Shown here: positions 22,601 through 33,811 of the stretch, one piece after another
Position numbering within the stretch: the stretch's first letter is position 1
How the letters are laid out: the number at the start of each line of letters is the position of its first letter
Assembly (NCBI GenBank): GCA_020726505.1
Contig: JAHLEZ010000039.1
Span: 248,001 to 312,000, forward strand
Direction of reading: 5' to 3'
DNA from: Leptodontidium sp. MPI-SDFR-AT-0119
Taxonomy: Eukaryota; Ascomycota; Leotiomycetes; Helotiales; Leptodontidiaceae
DNA: 64,000 nt
The notes under the pieces: generated by a model
What the model was told of the DNA's origin: nothing
What the model saw: only the letters and a program-made list of their open reading frames with translations
Databases searched by the model: none
Program-made: the position numbers and the translations under genes

Positions 22601-24899
22601 AAGCTTTAGTAATTAAGGGTTATATTGTGAGGGGTTAATCGAGTATTCTAAGGCACTAATAGTAGCGCTCAATATATAGTTAGTTACTCTTTTCTTAAGA
22701 AGTCTTCTTCTTCGTAACTATCTTTAGAGTCCGTTTGTTTTAAAAAGATTATGCTTATCCCGTTTTCTTCTCGAAGAGCTTTAGCGTCCTTAGTATCCTT
22801 TGTAACATCGTTAGTTTTGACTATAGTGATGTCTCTTGATCGCTAATCCTAAAACTAAGTTAGTATAATGCCTCTATTATAGTCTCTAAGATAGTAGAAC
22901 AATACTCTGGCTTTGTAGAAGAATAAAAAGCCTAGAATAACCTTTATATTAGGGGCGTTTATAATATAGAATCTGTTGTTGATAACGTAGTTGCTTATAG
23001 TAACTGTAATATTATTAACAAAACTAATAAATCAGGACTTAACTCCGGTGATTGTCTTTAGAGCTATAGTCTGACTTCTAGTAATAAGGAGCTCTAGAAG
23101 AGTAGCTGCTTTAAGTGTTATACAACTAACTTCAGCTCTTATGTCAAGGGTAACTCTGACATTAGTAACCTTAGTTCGGCTAGGCATGGTGATAATAACC
23201 TTTAGTACTAGCGAGAAGTATGAGTTTCTTGTTTTAGCTGTTGTCCTTAGTAAGGCTACTTTAGTATATAGTGGTTTTTAAGCGCGAGTACGTTTCGTCA
23301 GAAGGTTTCTAAAGATGTACTTGCTAAGTAATATTATAATTCTAAGTAACACTATAAGGATCGGACTAAAGACTGGGATAGCGCTAACTATAAGCCATAG
23401 TACTAAGTTGTTAATGAGAGCTTCTTGTTATATAAATAATTAAAGTCGCTAGTGTCTTTGTTATATTCTGAACTTTGCTGTTAATAGATTTCTTGGGATA
23501 GAGCTGTGAGTTGTAATGCGCTCTTCCTAATACTTATACTTTAGCTTAAGGCCTTCCTGTTTGATTTCCTTAAGTCACTGTTTATAGTTTATAATTATAA
23601 AAACATTAGTGGCATAGAGGTTCGGAAGAGTATATAGAGTGTTGTGAAGTGGTTTTTGACACATAATAATATCTTCCCTAGTTATTAACTCTGGTTTTTC
23701 GAACTCTAAGGTATTAATATTAGTGATTAATTCCTTTTGTATACGTCAGTTAATCCTTTTAATAAAGAGACGAGATACTCTAGGCGAGTCTATAAAGACT
23801 ATAATTTCTCTTAGCGTGAGGTTTCCGGGAAGCTCCTTTTGTGCGAGTAATTTGTCTAAGATGTTATTAAGCTTATAACTATTCCGAGTCAACGCCTCTT
23901 ACACGCGAGGACTTCGGGATGACGTTATACGGGATATAAGTCTAGGGATAGCCGATGGTGTTACTAGTGCCTTAGACTTTGAAGCTCTTTTTTTTATTGT
24001 GCTATTAGTAAGTGATGTTTTGGAAGATGTTTTCGGTGCCGTAGTAAATGTCGTTTTCGTGCTTAGGTTAGAGACTTTAGACTTATTACGGGCTAGAATT
24101 TATTACGGTGTTATTCTAGTCTTAGTTGGGCTGTTGACGTCTATAGTATTAGTAAACTTGACTAGTTCTTCAATATCGCGGGGTGCCTTTGGTTTGTTAT
24201 AAGTAGATTAAGACTTAATCTTCTCTTAGAGCTTATCCGAAGTCTTATACGGCTTTTGTCTAAGTGCTCCCTTTCGCTGCCTAGTCTCGACTGGAGCTAT
24301 TATAGCTTTAGAATTAGTACTATTAGTACTATACGCTAGTAAATTTTGGATCTGTGCTGATTAGTATTCGGTGCAGTCCTATTAACTAATGATATCCGAG
24401 TTAAGGTCCCCCGTAGGTTCTTCGATAAGCTTAATATAACTTATAGTAAGAACGGTCGGAGATTGTGCCCCTTTATCTCCCTTTTCCTTAGTAAGCGTAG
24501 CTTCTTTTCTTGCCTTAAGGAGTTCTTTAATTACTTTGGCTCGTCTCTTAGGGTTAAGGTCGTACGGGGTGTTTAAGACCTGCGTCAAGATGTAATGTCT
24601 TTTAGACCTTTTGTCTGAGGGAAACTAGACGGGGTATAACTTCTTCCCCTCTTGCCATAGGCTAATGTAAATATAGTTGGTATCGTCGGCTTCGTGGATA
24701 ATACTAAGACTAATCTATTTCTTGTAGTTATAGTATTAGTTTATATAACTATAATACTCCTGAGGTCTCATGCCTGGCTAGTGTTAATTTATATACTAGC
24801 GACAACTATAATCATCCCTGGCGCGCCTGTTATACCTTAAGGAACTCGAATTTGTTGCACTGTAGTCGACGGTAGCTTACTCTTGGGCCTCTTTAAAGA

Positions 24900-26196
24900 A
24901 CATAAACATATTAACCTTAGCGGTGAAGTTAGTATTAGAGGCTCTTTGAACAACTACTCCGAGAATCCTTATGTATTCTAATCCTTTAGTAATAAAATCC
25001 AAATCTCTTGTGTTGACCTTGCTTAGGTTCTTAGTAACTTTCTCTAAGGTAAGGAGGAAATTAGGTGTAAATAACTCCTTGTCTTGTTACTTTAGTGCTT
25101 TAGAAATCTCGTCTTATACAGAGTTGTCCTTGTAGTTAACAAAGTTAGACTAGTGCCGGGGTGCTGGTCCACTACTACGAGGCGGAATAACATAAGTCGT
25201 TAGCTAAGGTATAAAGCGCTTAGCGAATAGGTTAGTATTATTAGTATTACCCTATACTCAGTCGGTAATGCCTTGCTCTTTAGTAATAGCGCTTAGCTCC
25301 CTCTCGGAGTTAAGGTGGGCCTCTATAGTAGAGTAGACCTTTTTAAATAGGTTTATGTTATTAATGTTTAAGGTTTTACTATTCTTAGAAGTAGCCTATA
25401 TAGCTTTAGTTCGTAAATTCTAAGGAAGAGAGAAGATGAATCTTATAGAGGCTTACTTGTCAGTGAGGTTACCACGGTTAATACAGTTAACAGTAACCTC
25501 TCTAAATACTCGGAGGAAGTCGCGGCATTATTCAGGAGTAGGCTCGCCGTCCCCTACAAGAGTCTTAAAGTTATACTTAAGTCGGTTAAGGTAACTATTA
25601 GTATATAAGCGGCGCTCCGTATTATCGCGCTAGTACTCCTGAATTACAGTATCCTTAAAGCTAGTATAACTACCCTCTTTAAAGCCTGAAAGCTTCCGAA
25701 TAGTTTATATATAAGCTTAAGTAGCGTACTTAGCCACCCACTCTTTCTTGACTTGATCATTAGTGACTATATAGGCTATAAAGTATCGATCGAGAATCCG
25801 GAAGTAGTTACTAATATTGATTCCGTTAAAGATAGGGGCATTTAAGGTTCCGGCGATAAGCATAGGCTAACTGAGATGGATTTTTAGGTTCTTTAAGTCG
25901 TCTATAGTAAAGGTAGGGCCGGAGTATTAGTGTGGCCTTGTAAGATTAGCAGAATCAAAGCTACTAGTCCCTTGCTTTTCTTTCTTTCCCTTGTTCCTCT
26001 TCTGAGAAGTCTCCGAGGTTTAAGAAGTAGTGTCCTTAGAGAGTGTAAAGGTGTTAAGGCTTGGCCTAGTAGTGATTCTAGGTCCAAACGGAGGAGTTAC
26101 TCCTATTAAAATAAAGCCAGGGGGCATTGTAATGTTGCCGAACCTACTTATCCCAGGGTTACCGTAGCCGTAGTCGATGTTTCCGTTGTTCGACAT
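24900..26196 (-). pseudogene. Gag remains of element E
   Basis: A readable start at 26196 (MSNNGNIDYGYGNPG) is followed by a largely continuous frame with stops at positions expected from CAG and TGG codons. It includes GTLNAPIFNGINISNYFR and KYKFKTLVGDGE-like text before the frame dissolves. The pattern (IF.G.N..NYFR, then a retrotransposon-Gag-like block) fits gypsy Gag. Confidence 0.7.
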
Positions 26197-27075
26197 CGTA
26201 CGTTGTCGTAGGAAGGTTATAGTGAGGTAAGTTAATAGTGTCGTCGATTAGAATACAGGAAAGTAACTGAGAATACGGTGTATTAATCACTAAAGAAATA
26301 TAAAGGAAACCCCCTCCCTTAAAACAGAAAGTATATAGGCTCTCGCTTACCCTGAAGCGAGATGAATGTTAATAACTCCTAGCGAAGGTTTAGGGCCGTG
26401 CTCCCTAGTTAGCCCCTGGCGAACGCTAATAACTATTAAACCAAAACAAACACGCCTTAAAGCTTAGGGCTTATACACGGAAATTACAAAAACAATAAAA
26501 GCAAATATAACAAGAAAACAAAGTAAGGAGATTAATACTCAGCGTAAGCCACCTAAGCTTTAGACTAGCCTAGAAGTTCCATGTCTCGCCGAACACTCCG
26601 AAATACAGGCTCGCTAGTACTCCGCTTAAGCCTCTAATATGTCAATTTCAGTTCCGTTGTGGAGTCTCGACTTTTCCTAGCGTTTAAAGAATACTAGTTA
26701 CGTCTAAAAACACTAGAACCTTCACTAAGAATAGAAACTAGTGCGAAGTAGCTAAGCACTGTGTCTCGAAACGATAGAATTAGAACAGTAGCTTGAGGGA
26801 GACAGATTTTCCAGTATTATAAGTGCTCCCACTTTATAGCTTTCCCTAGTTCCTCAGTAGTCTTTATTCTCCCTAGGTCAAAGGTCCGCATTCTCTATAT
26901 TCGTCGTTTTGCCTTAAGGGCTAAGAGATAACTAACTAAATAGCTCCCTCAATTCAGACAATTGTCGTTTTTCCTGACTCTCCTTATATAAGTTAGTACA
27001 CAGGGGCCTCACTATTATACTTACTTAGTTCCTCCTCCAGTAGTAACTCACTCCTTACGTCAGTCACCAGAAATA

Positions 27076-27355
27076 TGTAAGAGGGACAAACCCTAATTTA
27101 CATAATAAGAGGGTAATATATAGCGAGCCACCGGAGGAGATTCTAAGCTCTATAAATAACAGATTAATCAAATCTAAAGATATCACATATCTAGAGAGTA
27201 CAAATCGGCAAAAGAGGGGAGGGAAAAGGTTCTAATAAATAAAATATATCTAGTGTTACGTTCTTGACGTTCTGTAGTCAAGTGTTAGCTCCTTATATGT
27301 GCGAAGGACTAGCGCAGTCATGTAACAAAAGAAATCAGGGGCTGTCCCCACCACA
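27076..27355 (-). repeat. 5' LTR of element E (right copy)
   Basis: Begins TGTAAGAGGGAC and ends GTCCCCACCACA. In the element's orientation it is upstream: the primer-binding-site-like sequence and Gag lie on its inner side. Confidence 0.92.
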
Positions 27356-30300
27356 ATAGCTAAGTTATAAACGATAACGACAACTTATTAGTAAAAGAAC
27401 TTACCCTACAAGCAAAAGACTTAGCCTAAAAAAAGGCTCCTTTTTAAGTATAATACAAGATATACGATATCTTGACCTTACGAAGCTTCTTAGCGGACTA
27501 GCACTTATTACTTATATCGCTCTCTCTAAGAATAAACTCACGTATAAGCTACTCGCACTTCTTAATTCTAGAGTTAATAATTATTATTTTATTAATCACT
27601 CTCTTTTAAAGTCTCTTTCCTTTTTTTTAAAACCTTTAATTCACTTACTACCTTCACTTGTCTTTATTAAAGGATTTAATAGTCGAACTGGCTAGACTAT
27701 TAGCCACTACACCACGTTAAATTTAATAGTCGACAAGTGTCTATAATTATTTACTCCTTTTTTAATTACTTACTTAAGAAATTATAAAGTAATTATTAAA
27801 AAGTTATAGCTAGAGTATTATAAAGTGCTCTTAAATACTATTAAACAACGGCTTATCTAGCTATCAGACTACCCCTTAATAATAAGTTATAATAAACTAA
27901 TTAAGGTCCGAGACTTACGTGTACATAAGATTCACTAACGCTACTAGCGCGACGCCGAGTGTAGAGACGCTAAGTTACGTGAATTTTAAAGCCACTATAA
28001 TACCTAATTTATAAAGTCGACTTCGACAGTCGACTCGCACTTACTTCCCGCGCTAAGTATAAATACCTTAGACTTAGCTTCTTTCTTAAGTTAACTATAG
28101 TTAATAAAGTTCACCGGAAAGTTTATAAGAAAAAGTCAAGTAACTACCCCTTCCTTAAATCCTAAGTTACGCTCTGATTCTATAACTAATTTTAGCCGGC
28201 GCGTTAAGTTAAAATTTTAATATACACACTAATTACTCCCTTACTTTCTTAATAACTTTAAAACCTATTACTATTAATCCCTCGACTATTATTAAGTCCA
28301 AAAAACCAGCGATTATATTAATAAAAAATCAAACCTAGTATCCCGCGTAGTATAATCGAATTATATTAAATGCTAGAGATACTAATTCTATAAATACACA
28401 GTTATCGAGCTTATACTTACAGCTAATCTCTAATTACGGAACTACCGTAAGTCGTAAAAAGAAAGATTAAGGAAATCCGCTATAGTCGTGTTAGAAGTAT
28501 AAAGTCGAGAATTTATACCCCCCTAGAATCGAGCCTACGGCGCTAGTAGAGGAAATTCACCCCCTTGTCTCTTTAATACTTAATACTTCGTCTACTTCTT
28601 CTTTCCCTTTTATTTTAAATATAAAACCCCCTACGTATTTCTTACTTTCTTCTCTTATTACACCTTTTAATAAATACTTCGTTTCGAAATATATAGTAGC
28701 CTCTAGAAGTGGCCGCGCCGCTATATTAATTAGAGAAGTTATACTAATAATAAATTCTATATTAACTTCTAAGAGTCAAAAATACTTAAATCCGCGCCTT
28801 TTAAGTATATAGTATTACCCTTAATTAATCCCTAATATTAGTACTACTATTAAACCTACTTTTATTATTAATACTTTATATATTATAGAGCTCTCGCATT
28901 AATAAGCGTAATATATAATAAAGCCTAAAGAGCGCGCGCACTCTACTACTAACGGTCCTCCACCTTAACTAAAAAGTATATTAAATAACTAGCCTAATTA
29001 ATATATATAACAGTCCCTACGACTAAATAATACATATATCTTAATTAAACTAGCTTAAATAAAAGTTATTAAGCTAAAGAGCGAAACCGCCGAGCTCTTA
29101 TACCCCCGAGACTAAACTAACTCCCCTTAATTCGCTCCTTTCACGTGTAAAACACATACTAAAGATTACGCCAATTCACTTCGGAAAATATAAATATAGT
29201 TCTCTCCCACACACAATTCGACTATAAAAGCTCTTTCTTCCTTAACTTATTCTCCTTAACTACGAGATAAGTTATTAATTATAAAGTGACGTAAGAAAGC
29301 TCGTTAACGTCCGATCGTTAAGATCTTCTCAATTAACGCCGTAACGTTTTATATATTAATAAAACGAAAGTCTAAAAATAAAATATTCGTAGTAACTCTT
29401 TAAGAGATTAATACTTTAATTAATTAAAGAAGCTAAGAGCGAGAGAAAACCGCTACTATATTAGCCCTAACTATCGAACTCACTCACCGCCGCTAGTTAG
29501 CTATATAATTTGCACTTTCTATTTAAGAGCTAGACGCTAAGTTAATAATTCCCTTAGAATATACTAATTAGACTCACGTATTCTCTAAGGCAGAAAGTAA
29601 TATTCTCCCCCCCTACCGCTTATACGATCACAAAATTAAGTTAAAAGGAGAAGGTAAAAAAGTACTCAAGTATTTACTATTATATAAGATATTAACTAAA
29701 GAACTTAAGACTATTAAAGAATATATCACGGATAACTTAAACAAAGGATTTATTAAGCCGTCTTAAATACTATTTGTTGCCCCCATTCTCTTTATTAAGA
29801 AGCTAAATAACTCCCTGCGATTATATATTAATTTCTAAGTGCTAAATTCCCTCACTTAGAAGGACTAATACCCTCTACCTCTAATTAATAAGACCTTAAC
29901 TCGTATAACTAATGCTCACATCTTCACTAAATTAGACATTCGTTAAGCCTTTCACCGAATCTAAATAGACTTAATATTAAAGGAGTACACTACCTTCCGC
30001 ACGAGATACGGCGCATATAAGTACAAAGTTCTTCCCTTTGGCTTAACTAATGGCCTTACTACCTACTAGTGTTATATAAACGATATTCTCTTTAATTACC
30101 TTAATAATTTCTATATAACGTACTTAAACGACATTCTCATATACTTTAAGGATCCCTTATAATACTAGCTCTACGTTAAAAAAGTACTTTAACGCCTTAA
30201 CGACACTAGGCTACAAGCCGACCTAAAGAAGTATAAGTTTAAAGTAACACAAACTAAGTACTTAAGATTTATTATATCAACTTTTAGCTTAAAAGTTAAT

Positions 30301-32650
30301 CCCGAGAAGGTCTTTATCGTTCGTAAATAGACTTACTTTAACTTTATTAAAGGTATATAGTCCTTTCTTAGTTTTTGTAACTTTTACTAGAGATTCATCC
30401 GCGATTACAGTATTATAGCGAAACCTCTTATTTAACTAACTAAAAACAACGTTCCTTTCTGCTTTATTATAAAGTACAAAAATGCCTTCGACCTCCTTAA
30501 ATATACTCTCACGTCCACACCTCTCTTAAGACACTACTAACAAGATTTACCCTGCCTCCTAAAGACGGATACTAGTAATAATATTATAGCCGGAGTCCTT
30601 TCTTAATAACACGGCGATAATTAGTTCCCTATTACTTTCTTTTTAAAGACTATATTACTTACTAAGCTTAATTACGTAATATATAATAAAGAAATACTAG
30701 CCATTATTAGATCCTTTAGGCACTAGCGTACTAAATTAATAAGAGCCCCCTATTAAGTCTGTATTATAATAAACTATAAGGCCTTAGAATACTTTATAAC
30801 CTCTAAGTAATTAAATACTAGACAAGCACGATAAGTAAAGCTTCTAATAGACTACAACTTTATAATTACGTACCGCCCTAGAATCTATAACCCCCTAGTA
30901 GACGCACTTTCTTATAAGCTAAATAAGTTAGATTAATAAAACTTTATAAAGAAGACTTAACGCCTTTAACAACTCTTACGCTAAGACTAAGTTAACCTTA
31001 ACTTACTGTTTATAGAGTTGCGGCCGCCTAACGACGTTAACGCGCTAGTAGCCGACGTTAAGCTCGTTGCCCTCACACTAATATTCTCCGTCGTACGACA
31101 AATCCTAGAGGCTAACCGCACTACTCCTTCCTTATAGGCTCTATATAAACAAGCTATATTAGACTCTCTAGGTAAACTCAGCCTAGAGGGTGACTTCTTG
31201 CTCTATAACGGCCGCCTCTTAGTCCTTAATATCAATTACCTTTAAACCCTCTTTATACGAGAAGTTTATAATTAAGTCACTATAGTGTACCTTAGTATTA
31301 AGAAAACGATCTAAATACTCTTTTCTTAGTATTAGTAATATAAAATCACGTCCACAATTTAATAATATTACCGTAACTATTATATATGCCAACGAATTCA
31401 AGTCCCCTAGGATAAAAAGCCCGGATTCCTTTATCTTCTCTCTGTTCCGTTTAGACTATAAGAATATATTACCGTGGACTACTACTTCTTTACTAAAGAC
31501 AAGTATAGATTCGATAACGTCCTCGTTTTTATTAATAAATTTAATAAATAAGTTATTAGTATCCTTTACTAAAAGACGACAAATACTCAGAAACTAGCTA
31601 TTATATATATATACTATATATATTATTACTTTAGCGCTCCTTTAACTATTACTTCTAATAAAGGCCCTTAGTTTGTCTCTAGGTTTTAGACTGCCCTTAG
31701 TAAGATTCTCGGAACTAAGAGACAACTATCTACTACTAACTACCCACAAACAAACGGCTAGACTAAAGTGTATAACTAATACTTATAGAAACGACTCCGA
31801 CCTTTCGTTGCGTACTACTAAGACGACTAGTCAGAGTACCTCCCTATTATAAACTACGCCTAGATGTCCCTCCTATACGATTCCCTAAGGGGACTCTCTT
31901 TATTTAAGGTAGTCTATAAATATACACTACGTATAAATTAGGACTAAAGAATTAACTTACTAGACTTAGTTACCCCCGCTAATAAGTTAAACACTTAATA
32001 AGCTATTAACTATACTTAACGCCATAAAAAAGTATAAGACATAACTCGGTCGAACCTTACTATAGCCCAAGCCAAGATAGCCAGGTCCTATAACGCCTCT
32101 CGCCGCGAGGTCGACTTTAATAAAGACAGCCTAGTCTAGCTCGATATACGCTACTTTAAAATACTCTGTCCCTTTAAGAAGTTAAATATACTAACTAATA
32201 GACTATTTAAAGTACTCGAGAAGGTAAGACACTTATACCGCCTAGAATTACTAGCGAGTATAAAGGTCCACAACGTCTTTCCGGCTAATAAACTTTGCCT
32301 TAACCTTAACGATCCCCTACTAGGCTAAGTATAAGATGCCCCCCCGCTAATTAACATTATAGGCGACGACGAGTAAGAACTAAAAGAAGTGCTTGCCTAC
32401 TATAAAAAGGGCAAGACTCTATCTTACTATATCACTTAGCTCAATTAAGACGTTAACTTAGACTAGTACGACGCCTCTAACCTCAAGTACGCTCCACATA
32501 AAGTCAAGGATTTCCACCTTAGTCACCCTGAGTAAGTAAGACCCCCTACTAAGCTACTTAAATAAATCAAAGCATAAAAAGATAATATTAACGACTACGA
32601 CGACCTCGATAGTGACAAGGAGATAGACTAACGCTCGAGGACGAGCTTTT
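27356..32650 (+). pseudogene. Pol remains of element D (RT, RNase H, integrase, chromodomain-like end)
   Basis: One plus-strand frame from about 29.7 to 32.6 kb can be followed despite stops. Reverse transcriptase is marked by FTKLDIR, RYGAYKYKVLPFGLTN and YLNDILIYFKDP (29.9-30.2 kb). A finger stretch SFLSFCNFY (30.4 kb) comes next, then the RNase H region KTDTSNNIIAGVLS and KLNYVIYNKEILAI (30.6-30.7 kb). Integrase follows (VDYYFFTKDKYRFDN, SNKGPQFVSRF, TTNYPQTNG; 31.4-31.8 kb). The C-terminal YDASNLKYAPHKVKDFHL stretch (32.5 kb) is the chromodomain-like end of many fungal gypsy proteins. CAA, CAG and TGG codons are repeatedly TAA or TAG. Confidence 0.9.
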
Positions 32651-32667
32651 TCCGGAGGGGGGGGTAG
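32651..32667 (+). other. Polypurine tract of element D
   Basis: CCGGAGGGGGGGGTAG ends directly before the 3' LTR, the standard location of the plus-strand primer. Confidence 0.85.
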
Positions 32668-32916
32668 TGTAACGACTGTCGCTGCCTAGAGCCTCATTTC
32701 CACCGGCTCTACTTAGTATTACCCGATCGGGACGTACCGAGATTACTATAGTGCTAGGCATACTAACCTCTTATATATAAACTTATTCTTTCCTTACCTT
32801 CTTTCCTCTATAGTTGTAGATTCTAAGTTGATGCTTAGTATTGTCATATGTCTCTTGTGTTGATATGTGAGGCGTCAGTTACACGTGATTGCCGTCTTTC
32901 TAGGGCAAGCGTCACA
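32668..32916 (+). repeat. 3' LTR of element D
   Basis: Starts TGTAACGACTGTCGC and ends GGCAAGCGTCACA. Its second half is less mutated than the left copy, keeping GTGTTGATATGTGAGGC where the left copy has A/T. Confidence 0.93.
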
Positions 32917-32921
32917 GCAGG

Positions 32922-33023
32922 CTCGCCACCTAGTCTTCCCTATCGGGCTTAGCGCCGTCGCATAGCCAGCGATGCTACGAGCCCGTGTCGGTTAGAATCC
33001 GAGGCGCATCGTAGGTCGTAACA
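32922..33023 (+). repeat. Right piece of solo LTR C
   Basis: Continues the repeat begun at 13115 after element D and its GCAGG duplication, and ends with GGTCGTAACA, the inverted complement of the start. TCACA follows at 33024-33028. It is GC-richer than the inner elements, so RIP has hardly touched it. Confidence 0.8.
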
Positions 33024-33028
33024 TCACA

Positions 33029-33212
33029 TATTAATACACGACATATGAAGATAACAAGAGTTCCTTAGAATCTACAACTAGGTAGGAAAGAAGGTAAGGA
33101 GAGAAGAGCTTTATATATAAAAAGGGGAAGCGCCATAGGGCCAATTAATCTCGGTAAAGCTCGGTTAGCTGGCATACTAGAAATGAGGCTCTGGGCGCTC
33201 CCAACCGTCACA
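33029..33212 (-). repeat. Right piece of LTR B
   Basis: Resumes the inverted copy of LTR A with TATTAATACACGACAT and runs to CCAACCGTCACA at 33212. Alignment with LTR A (reverse complement) is close over the whole length. Confidence 0.88.
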
Positions 33213-33811
33213 CTGTGCCAGGCGCGTCGAGTGCGGCGTTTGAGAGGGCAAAGGGGGACAAGGGTACGGTTTATATTACCATAAGTGGAGGTTCCATAAA
33301 TAGAATTATTAAAGGCGGAAAAGCCGTAGCTGTAAATGTATTGTAGTCGGTTGTAATAGCTTCGGGCTAGATATATTATAATCTCATAATATTTAGAAAG
33401 GCAAAACAGAGAGAAAAGGCTTCTTGCGAGGATTACGCTCAGACTTTCCGTGCCGTTTGGGGATTTGGGAGACCGTATGGTGATTGAGTTGCTTCCCTGA
33501 TTTAGATGGAGTAGCGGAAAAGTCTTCTACAAACGCAATCGTTTCCGTTCTTAGCGAAGAGTGTGAGTACCACCTACAGGTATTGCTCGCAGTTTGGAGG
33601 CGGTAAAACAATTGTGAAGGTGCAGTTAGTTAAGCTCTATGCCGATATCTTTATCTTAGGGCTTTACTACCGTTTGTCTTTCTCCAATAGAATACACGCG
33701 TTATAATACAACACAATCTATTTATATATGTATATTGTGATAATTTGTTTAAAGCAGCTTGAGAGGACAGTAGCTTATACGATACCGTCGTCGAAAGGCG
33801 ACTATGCGTCT
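33213..33811. other. Transition region, no gene
   Basis: Moderately AT-rich with short unrecognised frames. It separates the transposon nest from the 3' end of the fumarylacetoacetase pseudogene. Confidence 0.45.

Larger units (their letters stand above)
15212..27355 (-). mobile_element. Ty3/gypsy LTR retrotransposon E (12.1 kb), nested in D, opposite strand
   Basis: Two 280 bp direct LTRs (15212-15491 and 27076-27355), with ancestral ends TGTGG and CCACA, enclose a minus-strand element. ATAG is present on both outer sides (15208-15211 and 27356-27359), probably the target duplication. On the minus strand, Gag starts at 26196, the reverse transcriptase lies at about 22.1-21.0 kb, and a polypurine tract (15492-15506) abuts the left LTR. 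A TGGTGACTGACG primer-site-like sequence abuts the right LTR (27069-27058). At 12.1 kb it is much longer than a usual gypsy element. RIP-type stops run throughout. Confidence 0.92.
13315..32916 (+). mobile_element. Ty3/gypsy LTR retrotransposon D, RIP-mutated, interrupted by element E
   Basis: Bounded by two direct 249 bp LTRs (13315-13563 and 32668-32916) and by GCAGG on both sides (13310-13314, 32917-32921). Without the nested element the body is about 7.5 kb, a normal gypsy length. Gag-like remains lie left of the inner element (about 13.8-15.2 kb); Pol remains lie right of it (27.4-32.6 kb). Nearly every coding stretch contains TAA or TAG where CAA, CAG or TGG would be expected, the mark of RIP. 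No intact protein is encoded. Confidence 0.93.

Noticed and set aside
12471..33000. Short open frames inside the transposon nest (for example 15879-16097, 18813-19058, 23999-24202)
   Set aside because: They lie antisense or out of frame to the gypsy genes, have biased AT-rich composition and no motif, and appear only because RIP removed stops by chance.
12238..33212. LTR A and LTR B as the terminal inverted repeats of one DNA transposon
   Set aside because: LTR A has its own complete GTATC duplication on both sides, so it is an independent solo LTR; no common duplication flanks the pair.
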